DNA of 64,000 nt from Brienomyrus brachyistius (lineage: Eukaryota; Chordata; Actinopteri; Osteoglossiformes; Mormyridae): contig NC_064540.1 of NCBI RefSeq assembly GCF_023856365.1, positions 11,657,691 through 11,721,690 of the forward strand, given 5' to 3'. Shown piece after piece: positions 44,917 to 58,189 of this stretch. The first letter of the stretch is position 1. Each line of letters starts with the position of its first letter. The position numbers were made by a program, and so were the translations under genes. Below the pieces are notes generated by a model. That model worked only from the letters and a program-made list of their open reading frames with translations. It was not told the origin of the DNA and made no database searches.

Positions 44917-46356
44917 GTGAGTCCCGCTTCCGCTGCAAAGTGTCTGGCTCCCAAAAAACCTGACAGCGATCGAAGTGGCTTGCGCTTCTCGGCCACGGAT
45001 GATCGCGCCTGTTTTTTTTTGTATTTCTATGGAAAAGTGCACGATTATCGCCGACGATGTGCTTACGCTTTAAGTATATTACCAGCCGCATGCCTGCCTA
45101 TTGTCTAACTCCGAAGAAAATGATCATTTTGGCAATAACAGCTGCTTGATTATCATTACTTTGTCAGCAAGCTGTGTTCTAAGTCAGTACTTGTAGCTCG
45201 GTTGGATTGTAAGTAAACGCGTAGCTGGCCGATTTTTATGACATATATACTAATTGTCAGTATTTAAATTGTGTGAAATTGATCAGCAAACGCTCGCTGT
45301 TTTTATGCAATGGACCAGCAGTTTCTTTATCCTCTTGCCCACGTCTTCTGTGAATGCATACAACTCTTCCCGAATAGTATTTTAAATTTTTCCTACTAAA
45401 TAAGGCGCATATTAATATTAATTATCTAAATTGTCAAGTATGAGATGTGGGAACTGGTGCAGTTTTGCACGTTGACCGATAAGACTCGAGTGGAGGGATG
45501 TTGCGACGGGTAATTTTTATGTCTAACTACATCTTCCATTATTTTCGGGGTTTTACTGGAGATTGATTGATGCATGTAAACATGTACAGTTAATATCTGC
45601 CAAATAGATGCTCACTGTTGCGCTGGATACATGGAGTCTATTATGTAACCCCTGCACAGCACTAGCTACTTAGCCAGAAACGGTGGTCGTGATTGTGTAT
45701 GTATATAATGCCCTTGGGTAAACTGACCTGGGATCAGTTTGATTATTTTGCCCCTAATGGTTTAGAGTTGAATCACCGATCAGACAGGCGATCTCAAATC
45801 GGTTTTTAAGGCAAAAAGAGGGGAAATAAAAGTAACCGCAGCTAACTGTGCAGCGTGTAGACATTTTGTGACAACGCCGGATCGATGTGATACCTGTTAT
45901 TCCCCTGATCAAAATGTCGTTGCGGCAAGCAAGGTTAAGATACTTTTTATATATAAAACAACCCTAACGTATAGCTGGCATTGCAGCGTTGCCTAGCCTC
46001 TTCGTGCACTTCAAAAATGTACACCAGAGTTAAAACGCGAAGGAATAAATTATCTATTTTGGAAAATCTATATACATATATATTCTGTGAAATTGTCAGT
46101 GGGGAGTGCGATTATTTTCACGTAAATAGACATAGTACCCATATTTACTGCTTGATCACTGCATTTATTTATCACATTACATAAAGGGTACTTGTTGAAG
46201 CCGTCTATTTTTGAGCCCTTAGTTTTGCTGTTCCTCGAAATTTAAAGTTACATTCTGCAGTGATATATGTGTTTATTACTGCTGATACTTGTAGGGACTG
46301 TAGCAGCTGTGGCTGTGAGTTTAAAAAATCAAATAAGTAATAGGATAGTGGATGAG

Positions 46357-46359
<3 letters not shown>

Positions 46360-46394
<35 letters not shown>
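46360..46394. repeat. (TA)n microsatellite
   Basis: About 17 TA units followed by a T run. Confidence 0.9.
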
Positions 46395-46403
<9 letters not shown>

Positions 46404-47131
46404 TTATTAAACTGGGGGGTTATTATGTGGGGGTGTGGGAGCGCTGTCGGTTTTGAAGGTTTCTGATGGGATGCATGGAGCTGTTTACAGCGTAGGTAGG
46501 TCAGCAGTTGCCAGAGTAACCGAAGGTGCACAGCACTGCCTTTGATGTGGAATCCCACACTGCTGCGCATGGTGACAGCCCCAGTGCTGATGCTGAGCAC
46601 TTGCATTATTGTTGGAAGTGCCTGGCGCTCCGTACCTCTGCTCAGCATGGGTGAAAAATAGCTGCCTATGGATGGCTGGAACCTCAGTCTGTGAGCAATA
46701 AATGTAAAGCAAAAGCACCAGATTTCATTTTTGCTTTTCACCCTGCTAGAGTTTTTAAAAAATCTCTTTCTGATGTGCTGTATTATGCCTGTAGCACGGT
46801 AGATAAAATGCTACATTTGTGACTCAACAAAATATGTAGCTGTATAAACTGGCAATGGGAATCTGCAGGTTATATAAGTGACTTGATGCGGAAAAAAATG
46901 CCTGCCATCTGACTGGGCTCTGTCACGTGGCCCTGAGGAAGGAGAATGGCTTTTATACATATTTACATTATATTTACATAGTTTGGGGATTTTTTTATTC
47001 GTGTGACATGATTCGACGCAGTCTTGCGGGAGAAGAGAGATGGCAAATGGCTTTATTCTAGGGGGTGCTGTGTCACACCCTGAGTGACATTGGCTTTTTG
47101 CATTTTATATATATACATTTTTTTCCCCCAG

Positions 47132-47199
47132 AGAAATGGTGTGAGCATTGAGCTGGTGAGAGACAGACACCAGGAGCCCGTCCGACGCCGAGCTGTCTG
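47132..47199 (+). other. elmo2: Predicted noncoding exon 2 of elmo2
   Basis: A 68-base segment framed by a strong acceptor (TTTTTTTCCCCCAG ending at 47131) and a strong donor (GTAAGA at 47200). It contains a two-codon upstream ORF (ATG GTG TGA at 47135-47143). It cannot encode ELMO2 sequence, so it would be a 5' UTR exon. No transcript evidence is available here. Confidence 0.4.
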
Positions 47200-50100
47200 G
47201 TAAGAGTCGGACCCCTCAAACCCGGGGCCTGAAGGCCGAAAGGAGGTTTGATTGTCATATCACATTTCTCATTGCTTAGATGATTATTGTCTTTTTTACC
47301 ATCATTTTTACCATGATTGTACACATCTGGCCACTGCGGGTTTCCTGCAGATCTTGTGAGATTTTGTCCTGGTACTTTGTTGTTGTATTGCTTTACTGCA
47401 ACAAAGGAATCCCTGTTTGTGTGGCCTTTCATAATGAAACACATGACAGCCGTTAGATGTTAATTAGGAAATTACCTAGTTTCCTCACCAGCATTTGACT
47501 TCAGGGGTTCTGAAGCTATGACATAATACATAATCACTCTTAATATTCTGTAGTTTTGTAAATGGGGCCCTACAATTTACCCAAATGAGTTAATAGTTCA
47601 AAGCAAAACTTTGTTATTGCATATCTGAATGTAATTTTATTCATTCAGAACTTCATAAGACCTTTTAATCACAAATGTTATAAAAACACTGAGATTTTAA
47701 ATATCATCCTCACGATTACTTGCGGTTCTATAGGATTTTTCCAGTTAAATTCTTGTCTGTCCCAGCTGTCTCCCTAAAGGGATTGAATTTGTTTTGGAGT
47801 ATTTATAGAGAGATCGAGAGAAAGGCTACCTCCCTGTAAAATATATGTTCGATCTTCACATGGGCCAGTGGACACTGGGACGCCCCCCTTTGTTTCCTGA
47901 GGGGAGGGGCCTGCTGCACAGGCATCTGCTTTCAATCCTGGCAGTTTTATAGCTGTGGCCCGTGGGCCCAGACCGTGTCGGACGGCTTTTCCGGTCTCGC
48001 CACCGGCCCCGCCCCCGGCCCGCCGCGGCTGCCCTCTCCGGCGCTACTCACGCTCTGCCTTTACTTTTGGCCGACTGCCTCACTTCAGGCCAGCGGTCGA
48101 GGCTCTAGTCACTTTATTACAGACATTTGAAGCTGTGTGTGTGTTAAAGTGCTTGGACTCGTCCTCATTCGCTGCGTTTTGTTCCCGCTGTCCTACATTA
48201 GCGAATGCCCAACCCCAAGACGGTCACGCTGACTTGGTGGTGTGCACGAGTTTGGATATTCATGTCATTAACCCCTGTCCAGGCCCAGGACATCGTTTAC
48301 CCCTTTGCTCTGACATTGCATAATTCATGAGATACAACCAAGTTTCGTCATTGTTTGTTAAATATCCTTAATTCTGAGTGAGAAAAAGGTCTTTTGGGGC
48401 ACATTGTCCCAGTGTCTCTCACATATGAACATGATAACTCATATTCATAGAGTTGCTGGTTAATTACCTCCTGTCTGATTCCCGCTAAGTTCTTTAAGAG
48501 TGTCCCATTTCTTTTATGATGCTCCCTTATTCAGTCTACATCTTGACTTGTCGTTTAAGCTTCACTGGATAGGATGTCCTAAGGACACACTTGCTGGCTT
48601 TATTTTCTCTGATTTAGCCTGGGCTACTCGGGGGGGGGGATTTTTAGCCCACAGCTAGGAGTGTGACTCCCCTTCTTACATGCTAAGTTGTCCATCCGTC
48701 GCTGCTGTATAGATTTCATTGGGACTTCTCTTTTGTGGGCTGAGTGAGGGGCTTCTATTTGCATGGAAAGCATAGAAATAGCCGGAGCCTAGCGCGCATC
48801 TGTTTTTGTGCAAAAGTGTGACATCTCAGTGAAGCGGTTTATGTAATCGCATGGGCTGATACGCTGTCTTTGTGTGGATCGCAATGTGGTCGGCCGGTTT
48901 CATTTTCATCTGCAGAGACCAGTGTCACCAAAATGGTGCAGCGTGGGAAGGTTCTGGAATGTCCTTCTGTCCTCTTCTTCAAGGGTCAGTCCTGCTTCTC
49001 GTTCCTTCACTCTCTGACATGCCGTTCAGTTCTGTCTGCATCTCCGTGTGTGTTCACAATCTATTCTGCAGTCTAGTGATGCGTCGCTGCAGTATTCATA
49101 GCTTAACCGGTTGCATTTCTCATCACAGTTAGTTTTGAGAAGGTAAATGGACATCCTAGTTGAGCCTTGTGCTCCTGTTAAAATTTTCTACTTTTAAGAA
49201 AAGTACGAGACTTCTGCGAAAGTTTTTTTTTTCTTTCTGAAAATGTGTCCAGCTGGAAGACAAAATGGCAGCAGAAGTGCATCCCAGCAGTCAGTGTGGT
49301 TTCCTGGACTTTGCCGTGTCACCAGTGAGCCCAGCCAGACTGCAAGCCCTCAGAGACATTGAATTGTGGGAGCAGGGCTGTTTTTCTTGTGACTTTTGGG
49401 CTCCTTCCAAACATTGTTCATTTAGCCGGACTTGGTGCTGCTGGAGTTTCCCGAAACGATCGGCGCCCCCACCCCCATGCCACATTACCACCCCCCCCCA
49501 AAGGCCTCTGTACCCCACTAAGCGCGGCTTGCTGCGTGGGTTTGAGCGGATGTCTGCCTGCTACAAACGTGGCATTATTGCACTCTCACTGTGTCGTCTG
49601 TCCCCAGGGAGGTCAGTCCTGGCACACTGCGGCGTTGCCGTGCTGCCAAGGTTTCATCCGCTTTCAAACGGGATGGAAACGGAGAGAAAAGATGTCGGCT
49701 ACATCTGAAACTAACTAAAGTGGCGGCAGGCGAGGGGACTCTGCTGCAGCGGATGACTTCAGATGAAAAGGACGAATTTCCTTGAGATCTTTGGCATTCT
49801 AGAACAGTCTGCGGAAGATCGTATGAAATTTAAGGAAGTTATGTTAAAGTGCTCCGGATATGGTTATAATGATTCAAGTTACTTTCTGTCATCTTAGTAT
49901 AATGTGAATTTGTGTGGTTGCATAAATATAGGAATGCATGCATTTAACAATTAATGTCTGATTTTAATATGAGAATTTTTAAATGTTATGAGAGCAGTCC
50001 GTCCCTTACGTGTGGAATGTAAGCTTTGCCTTAAGTTTGCAGCGTTCATATATTAAGTTTCTAATTATACTGCTTAAGTTTACATATTTACAAAATGCAC

Positions 50101-52136
50101 AGTAACAGAAATGAAACGGTAAGAAATCAGCACCAATTTTTTCTGCTAACAAATTTAGGCAATTGTTTGGGTAAAGTCCAACATGCCAGAGTGTCCAGAT
50201 GTTAAAGGTTTGGAGGGAACAGCAATTAACTGGGTTGTAATTAAAGGAGCCTAAGAGAGGCAAACTGTTTTATAAAAGAGTAAAAACAACACCTGAAGTT
50301 AACAGGATCTGCTTTTGCCGCTTTCAGAGCCTCAGGTCGCACAGAAACACGACTGGAACTCTGGGCGTTAGGCCAGGCCTGGCTGGGTGTTTGGGATTAA
50401 GCTCAAGATCTCGTTCTGTGGAAATAGCCATTCAGTAGCTATTCCTGCTTCAGTACTGCCCGCTTTTCGTTGCTGGTCTGCAGTGAGTCAGAAGATTATG
50501 GCACATCAACAACTTTGATTTATTCCATCCATATTTACACACGTCCAATTTTAAATGTCTTCATACCTTGTTAGACACAAGAAGTCACTGGTAGGGTTGT
50601 TATGAAAATAGCATCTGCTTATAGTAAAATTAAATGGTTAGCTATAATTAAGTTATCAGAACTGGATTAGCGTAGCTAATCTAGTTGCTTAAGAGTCCGC
50701 CAGGAAATGAACAGTTTGACTCCCACCAATTGGGGGTTTCTCCCAGGGGTTTCTCCCAGGGGTTTGCGAGGCCCCTTGGGCTCCATAGGGTAGTCGCTGG
50801 GAGTCCACAGGGACATTTCCAAAATGTTGGCATAATAATCCAGGTAATGAAAGATTTACAAAGGGGAGCCCTTGGCTGTACAAATGGGGGAATGCATGCA
50901 TTTAAAAATTTATGTCAGATTTCAATACAAAAGAAAGAAAGATGAAGGAAATATGAAAGCCCCCCCACGCCCTTTCTTAGGTCTTTTTGCTTATATTATC
51001 ATGCACATCGCAGGCTCTGGTCTCTTTTTATTTGTGGGTCTCTAGTTCAAGGTAAATTGCACTGATACAGGATTTACTGTTTGCTGTGACTAAGACCTGA
51101 ACACCGTCGTTTTCTCTCAGCAAAGGAAATATTAGGAAGAAGCGTTTATGGTAAATACCGCCAAAGCGTACGGAAGGAGCTTTCGTTTCGGTAAGCAGGC
51201 ACTGTAACAAGAAGGGGAAGAGAACAAACGACTCGGGCTGCTGGTGTTTCTCGCTGTGTTGCCAGGTGACTGCGATCGTTACTTTGTGCCTTCAGCAGCT
51301 GACGTAAAATTGACTCACACTTTGCCAATCGCGACATAAAGAGATGTCAGGAGCTAGAGGATGAAGATGATTCGAGGCTAAGGATCCGGCGCATATACTG
51401 CCCTGTGGCCTTGTCCGTTTCCTCTTCATAAACATGCCGTCCTTCCCGATTCTTCTCTTTTCATAGCCAGGATTTTCAGGCTCTTTGAGGCATGTTGCCT
51501 TGTGGGAGGTGAATTTCTTGAAAATGCTCACGCCTGTTTACGAGTTATGAAATAAGGCGTACAGCATTGACACGTTTTTCATCTGTGAGCTAAAACGAGC
51601 CATAATTTCCACCGCGTTCTTTGGCAAACGTTCTTTCACCCTTTAAACAAATGAATCTGCAGGCCAGACAAAGTCGCATCTTGTCCCTCGTGCTGGAGAA
51701 AAAAAATCAAGATTTTGCATCCCCCTGTCATTGACACTGAACACCTGACGTAACGTCGGTTTGTTTTGCTCGTCAGCTTCAGGAATGTTCCGTCCCGCAC
51801 AGCTCTTCATTTCCCACAAGGAAGTGCAGCTGAAGCTGGAACCGTACAGTAAGTGTCGTGTAGCTGAAGAATGCGGGCGAACCAGAGCGCCGGGCAGGAG
51901 CAGGGTGAGCTGCGAGGAGCTCCTTTGAAAAATGTACTTGGCAACAGTTATGGAGTTTATACAAGTTCTCCCCTGCAAGCTTCACCCAGATATTTAGAAC
52001 CATTTGTTTTTCTACAGCCCACAGTGCTGACTAGGTTAAGTGGTTAGAAAATACATGGATAGATGGATGGATTCAGTTCTCATGTCCTTCCTCCTTTCAG
52101 TACCACCCTTAAAGTCCTGTCCTGCACCATTCACCG

Positions 52137-52490
52137 TCCTGCTCTTATACATGACCGCATTGTGGGGTCTGCTACACTGCCCCCTACCTGCTCTTATATG
52201 TCACTGCACGATGGGATCAGCTACACTGCCCCCTGTCTGATCTTATTCACGACTGCCCATTGGAGTCAGGTACACTGCCCAATAACTGCCCTTATACGGG
52301 ACAGCACTTTGGGGTCTGCTACATTGCCCCCTGCCTGCTCTTATGTGTAATTGCACTTTGTGGGTCAACTACACTGCCCCCATCCAACTCTTATACGTGA
52401 CTGGACTTTGGTGTCTGCTACACTGCCCCCTGCCTGCTCTTATGTGGAACTGCTCTTTGTGGGTCAGCTGCAGTGCCCGCTGCCTGCTCC
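52137..52490 (+). repeat. 49-bp minisatellite, about 7 copies
   Basis: Units containing CTGCTCTTATA and GTCTGCTACACTGCCCCCTG repeat every 49 bases or so (CTCTTATA-type words at 52142, 52191 and 52240). Copies have diverged by substitutions and small indels. It lies in the elmo2 5' UTR intron. Confidence 0.85.
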
Positions 52491-52669
52491 TTTTAATTGC
52501 ACAGTCCATCAAGTCTGACCAGCACTGACGTGTAATTAAGGCTTCATGGTCGACCTGACTTCAAGCTTATACTCTTTGGCTGACTGGAGAAGACAAGACA
52601 AGTCAAGTCAGGACAAGTCAAACTTTACTGTCTAGATTTACTTGTTTGTTGGTGTAGTTAAATTCTGGC

Positions 52670-52895
52670 ATGTTAAGCAGGACTCTCTGCGGGATTCCTC
52701 CAGGTTGCCCAGTTTCCCCTTATAGCCCTAAGATAGGCAGTTAGGCTAACTGGTATCTCTATCCAGAGTATGGGTGTGTGTTCTTGTATGTGCCCTCTGA
52801 TGGAGTGGCATCCCATTCAATGTGTGCTGCCATTGGCTCCAGGCCCCCCTTACCAGAGTAAGTGATTAGATCGTGCATGGACAGATGGATGGATG
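52670..52895 (+). mobile_element. Decayed DANA-like SINE
   Basis: TTCCTCCAGGTTGCCCAGTT, TGTGCCCTCTGATGGAGTGG and a final ATGGATGGATG follow the order of the SINE at 53451-53857. The head is missing or decayed. A TTTACTGTC-containing stretch just upstream (52600-52640) may be an L2 tail. Confidence 0.6.
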
Positions 52896-52922
52896 ATAGA
52901 CTAAGTTAAATATCCAATATTG

Positions 52923-53053
52923 CAGAGTTTCCCAATCCGGTCCTCTGGGATCCACAGCCGGTCCATGTTTTTGCTCCCTCCCAACAGAGGAGCTGGGAAG
53001 CAGTAAAAGCGTGAACTGCTTTGCGTGCCCAAGGACCAGGTTGGAAAACACTG
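52923..53053. mobile_element. MITE with 8-bp duplication
   Basis: Ends CAGAGTTTCCCAATCCGGTC and (reverse-complemented right end) CAGTGTTTTCCAACCTGGTC are inverted repeats of about 22 bases. Flanks CAATATTG and CAACATTG match at 7 of 8, as expected for a hAT-type insertion. 131 bases, noncoding. Confidence 0.85.
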
Positions 53054-53450
53054 CAACATTGTCTTGCATGAATGTGAAATTTCAGACTCCTCCACATTGG
53101 CAGGAAGATTAAGCCAAAGTTCCTCCAGCCTGTAGGTCCCATCCTCATTATTTCACTTTGATGGTTCATCGCACTTCTGCTGTCTAAACATGTTAATACC
53201 TGAAAGTATTAAAATGATCTTTACGCTGTGGGGACTTCTCCTCCCCACAGATGTCTGTGCAGCATTTTCTCATGTAGATGACTTTTCATTTATTCTTCCT
53301 ATATTTCATTATATTAAGGTGCTTTTTTTGTCAACCGCAAACTGAAGCTTGAATCTAATTGTATGCGGAACACAAAGGCGGCCTTTAGTGTGATCTGAGG
53401 AGTATCAATCACGACTTATCAGGAAACATTTTGTCCTATATGACACACAG

Positions 53451-53857
53451 TAGGGTGGCATGGTGATGCAGTGGTTAGCACTGTATGGGGCGGCATGGTG
53501 GTGCAGTGGTTAGCACTGTATGGGGTGGCATGGTGGTGCCGTGGTTAGCACTGTTGCCTCACACCTCTGGGACCCGGGTTCGAGTCTCCGCCTGGGTCAC
53601 ATGTGTGCGGAGTTTGCATGTTCTCCCCATGTCCTCATGGGGTTTCCTCTGGGTACTCCGGTTTCCCCCCACAGTCCAAAGACATGCTGAGGCTAATTGG
53701 ACTCCCGTGTGAGTGAATGGTGTGTGAGTGTGCCCTGTGATGGGCTGGCCCCCCATCCTGGGTTGTTCCCTGCCTTGTGCCCATTGCTTCCGGGATAGGC
53801 TCCGGACCCCCCGCGACCCAGTAGGATAAGCGGTTTGAAAAATGGATGGATGGATGG
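53451..53857 (+). mobile_element. Intact DANA-like tRNA-derived SINE with triplicated head
   Basis: Perfect 11-bp target duplications (ATGACACACAG at 53440-53450 and 53858-53868) frame the element. The tRNA-like head (GGCATGGTGGTGCAGTGGTT, A-box region) occurs three times in tandem at about 35-base spacing. It is followed by a B-box-like GGGTTCGAGTC, a conserved body (GGAGTTTGCATGTTCTCCCC and CCACAGTCCAAAGACATGCT) and an (ATGG)n tail. This is the best preserved SINE in the window. Confidence 0.9.
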
Positions 53858-54253
53858 ATGACACACAGTTCTGTATCAGTGACTTCCTCACACTAACAGC
53901 CTGAAAACGTTTTCTGTAACTTTTTCCTGTTTGAGAATACAGTAAACCAAACACCTGTTCCAGTTCTAAATCCCAGCAGGCAGTCCCCTATTATTTCTAT
54001 TTTGAACTCGCATAAATTTAACGTCCATTTGTCCATTTTTCATAGCTGATCACCATAGTCATTTATATGTCTAGACCTGTGCATTGGAGCCATTATGTAG
54101 CTATGGTGACTATGACGAGCCAGAGGCCATTGGGGGACTTATAAATGAAAGTAGAGCATTACTCAGTGTACTTCCTCTTTAATTGTTCCTCTGTCCGTCT
54201 CTCTCCGTCTCCCTCCCTCTATCTCTACAGCGTGGCGTGAGGAGAGAGCAGCA

Positions 54254-57200
54254 ATGCCCCCACCCTCTGACATCGTGAAGGTGGCCATTGAGTGGCCCGG
54301 GGCCAACGCTCAGTTCATCGAGATCGACCAGGTCAGCGATGGTCATCTTCATCCCACTGTAGTCATCCTCATTACTGCTGGCTCTAAGCTACCCCTTTCT
54401 CCAGTTCATTAATTTCCAAGAGACTCAACCTCAGCCTTTAGGTTTCCATTCACCAGTTTAATAAAGGGGATTAACTTTCAGTACCATTATGATGTAAGAC
54501 AAGTTATATAGAATGAAGTTGTATTGAAATAAGCAATGAGGATAAGGCTGCCATGGCCTTCATTGTCAAGTAATGCCTTTAGTTTGTAGAGGAGTACAGA
54601 ATATGTTGGGCAATTGTACAGTGGATGATAAACTAAATCAGAGATCAGTGATTTGCGTAATACATAGTAGAGACAAGACAAGAAACATAGTCGAGACAAT
54701 ATAATGACATTTTTGGCATTTTCTAATATTTTGTTTTTTCCGACACTTGCGCCATCTTCGACGGACTGTCCGAACGGACTTCGGATTGATTCCTGTCCAC
54801 AGAAGAAGCCGTTGTCCTCCATCATCCGGGAGGTGTGTGACGGGTGAGTGGCCCCTCGCCCTCCAAAAAGGACACATGGCACATGACATCTACATGCCTG
54901 TGTTAGAGCTCCACCCCGTTTGGTATAGAGGTAGATCACTTGCTGCACAGTCCCAGTCACTTGCGTTTGATTGGATCCCCTTTGCTTAAGCTCCTGTTGA
55001 CTGCAGACATGTTCAGACCCACTCCAGTCCCCATGTAAAGGTTCGGCCTACTGGCTGCACCTCAGCCCCCCAAATAGTGGCTGATTGCTTTGCTATTACA
55101 ATTCCAACTTGATTACTAATTTTCTGCATCAGTTAATGTCAACACATCATTCGCCAGCGCCAGTTGTTTATACAGTGCTTTTTCCACTTTTGCAGTGAGA
55201 TGCCGTCTTCGTAAAAGCACCTGCCAAATCTTATAGGGCCCGTTAGACACACTGCTGTTGCTGTTCAGGTGCACCGGGGTCGGTTAGACACACTGCTGTT
55301 GCTGTTCAGGTGCACTGGGGTCGGTTAGACACACTGCTGTTGCTGTTCAGGTGCACTGGGGTCGGTTAGACACACTGCTGTTGCTGTTCAGGTGCACTGG
55401 GGCCCGTTAGACACACTGCTGTTGGGTGTCTCATATAATAATCGTGGCATTAACGTACTCCTACTGTACAGCCTTTGTTATGGATATGTGGTTATGGTGC
55501 TGGTGAACATCTTAGGCAGTTGATAATATAGTAGAAATATTTAACTAGCTATTTCCGTAGGCAGTAAGTGAAAATTTGCTCAGAAAGTGAAGGAAGTTGA
55601 CAGTAAAATATATGCAAATGAACACAACAAAAAAATAACATTAATTTTCTTTCTTCTCCATAATATTACTGACATTTTGCTGGACACCTAGAAGAAGATC
55701 ACTTTGGTTCCCAGACCCTCCTGGGGGACACCTCAGCCATTCCTTAAATTTTGTCAATGAATTTGTTAAAAAAAAGTTGTTGATTATCAAAACATATTGT
55801 GCTAGTGGTCAAGATCAACAAATACTTGACATATTGGTTGGCTGCTGTAAATATTGAGGTGACCTTGGGGTAAGTTTTGACATGGCTAACACTCCGTCAG
55901 AGACATGATATCACAGTTCTACAGCAATGTGAAGATCACTCACTTGCCTGAGATTTTCGTACAGTACTCCGTACTGGTGGTGTTCTTGGCCCTAAGCACC
56001 AGCAGTAAGTCTAGATGTACAGTTTGTAGAGCTTGAGCATTTAGTTCTCCATTTAACACGGATCCATTGGCAAATGAAATTTCTGCCACTCATAAAATTA
56101 CATATTCATTGTTAGTAGCCAGCAGCATCCAGTTAAGAAACATCTGTTCCTTTTGTACAGCATTAAAACATGGGATTATGAAAAGAAGCAAGACGGAATA
56201 CATTAATTCCAGGCAGTCCGTGGCCTTCAGGAGATTGGAGTGTTTGCAGCAGTTTTTAATGCTCGCTGACATCGCTGAAGTTTGTGACGGAGTTTCCATT
56301 AGAACTTCTATATTTCGCCATATATTTTTCTCAAGGAAATGTTTGAGGACACTGTGGAGCCATAACAGTTGATTATTTTGATATTCAGTTTTTCCTATTC
56401 AAAATTTCGATTATTGTATAGATACTCTCATATACTGATATAATGAAACCAATTACCTAAAAACTAAAACAATATGGTTAATGAAAAGGCATGAATCGTT
56501 TAACATTGTTTAAATGATCTGCAGCTAGTGGTTTTGTGTCTGAGGAGGTTATGTATATATGACATGTATATATGACCTTCACTTTACTTGGTACAGTGAC
56601 AGTAAAACTATTGAATTGTTTAACAAGTTGGCTAGTACACTAAAGGATATTTTCAGACCATACAAACTGAGTGATTTCATTATATAAGTTAAGCGTCCAT
56701 TAGGTCACTCACCAATATTCATAACTTTGAACAAAAACATGATTAATATACTGTACCTCTGACAGGTGAGATGTAAAGATGCCTTATGGGAATTTCATAA
56801 ACCGTATTATCCAAAATGCTGCTTCTCAAGACCAAATGGTAATGCTAAAGCCACTCTTATCATGCTAAATATCAATATTTCCCCCGTTTGTTTCGACCCA
56901 GCCAGCTAACGCAGGCTGGCTCCGGGAAAGTCCCCATCTAACTGGGATGTTTCCCTGTCACAAGCTCATTCATGCTGGTTGAATTTAACATATTTCACAC
57001 CACACTCGACTGTCCCCTGCTTGTGTGAAAACGCGGGACCTCTGACTGTTTTCTCCGTTTACTGCCAGCTTGATTTCCTTGCCTTCCTGCTGCCCAACCC
57101 CCCCACGCCCCCAGTTTTAATCAGCGTGCCGCTAATTATCACTGTTACAAGAATCAGTGGTTTATTTGTCACATACAAAGTCTACAGTCCAGCTATAACC

Positions 57201-58157
57201 TGCAGTGAAATGGAAGGTGGTCAACTCTGCTTGGATAAATAGTGATGACAAGATAAAGACTCAATTCTAGGTTAAGAATGCAGACTGAAAATCTAAATTA
57301 GTACAATTTACGAATGACCTTTGTAGATTCTTTTGAATGCATTTATTTAAAAAAATGGTTTGCTTGAACATGTTTAAAACCTACAAACACTGTATTCATA
57401 AACGCATTTCCAAACTGTATAGTACCATCTATAAAAAGCCTTACGTCCTTCATAGGAGGTTACCCTCCATAGATATTGATGACATTTAGCTAGAGTGACA
57501 TTATGATAACATGAGTACAACGGTTTTTTGATTACTTGGCAAAGACACACTGAAAATATCATATAGCCATTTAGCTTGTGCCATCGATTATAGCAATGCG
57601 ATATAACATGCCGCTCAGTGGCATTCCTCCACGGAAACGATGCCGATAGTGTATGAAGTGGAGCCTCAAACAGTCTGTTATCACTGCAGGATCTATTCAT
57701 AAGTACTTGCCAAATGTGATTAAGGTATAATTATTAATGGTGACAGTTATCAGCTGTAATCAGTCTAAGGGTCGCCACAAACCCTGCCAATAAAATGCCA
57801 TATTGATGAGTCTTATTGGTAAATCGATTGGCTATTTGGGCTGTGCTCTCCACCTCCATGTTCTCAGTGTTCAGTATGCGGGTATTTCTGAGGTATTTCT
57901 CCGGCACTTTCCCTCACCGTACATTAACAGACCTTGCGAAGCCTGAAAGCCCTGCTTACGTAACCATTCTCATTACGGCACCTCCGCCGCCAGGCTCCAC
58001 CATCTCCCTTTTCCATTCTGTCTCTGCATCCCTTTCCCTCATTTGCTTCCCTCCTTCGCCAAAGTGTGTGTGTTTTCCCTGGTTCCTCTCAATGCTCACA
58101 GGCTGCTCGTGCTGCAGTTGCCATGGCGACCGCATACCGCTACCACTCGTGATTATG

Positions 58158-58189
<32 letters not shown>

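Larger units (their letters stand above)
44917..54230 (+). other. elmo2: elmo2 first intron region (5' UTR intron)
   Basis: A long intron with a predicted untranslated exon (47132-47199), (TA)n at 46360-46394, a 49-bp minisatellite (52137-52490), SINE and MITE insertions (52670-53868) and otherwise unremarkable sequence. The longest ORFs (178, 147 and 123 residues) overlap low-complexity or frame-shadow sequence and match nothing I know. Confidence 0.5.

Noticed and set aside
46205..46741. 178-residue minus-strand ORF in the elmo2 intron
   Set aside because: It crosses a (TA)n tract (IYIYIY run), has no recognisable domain and no start context.
49265..49785. ORFs of 147, 119 and 64 residues in the elmo2 intron
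   Set aside because: Overlapping frames, no family, no splice context and no homology that I can recognise.
53451..53600. tRNA-like A and B boxes
   Set aside because: They belong to the SINE head; there is no cloverleaf, and the unit sits within a retroposon with target duplications.
52137..55425. Direct-repeat arrays that look like a CRISPR at first glance
   Set aside because: The units are tandem with no distinct spacers, and the setting is a vertebrate intron without cas genes. They are minisatellites.
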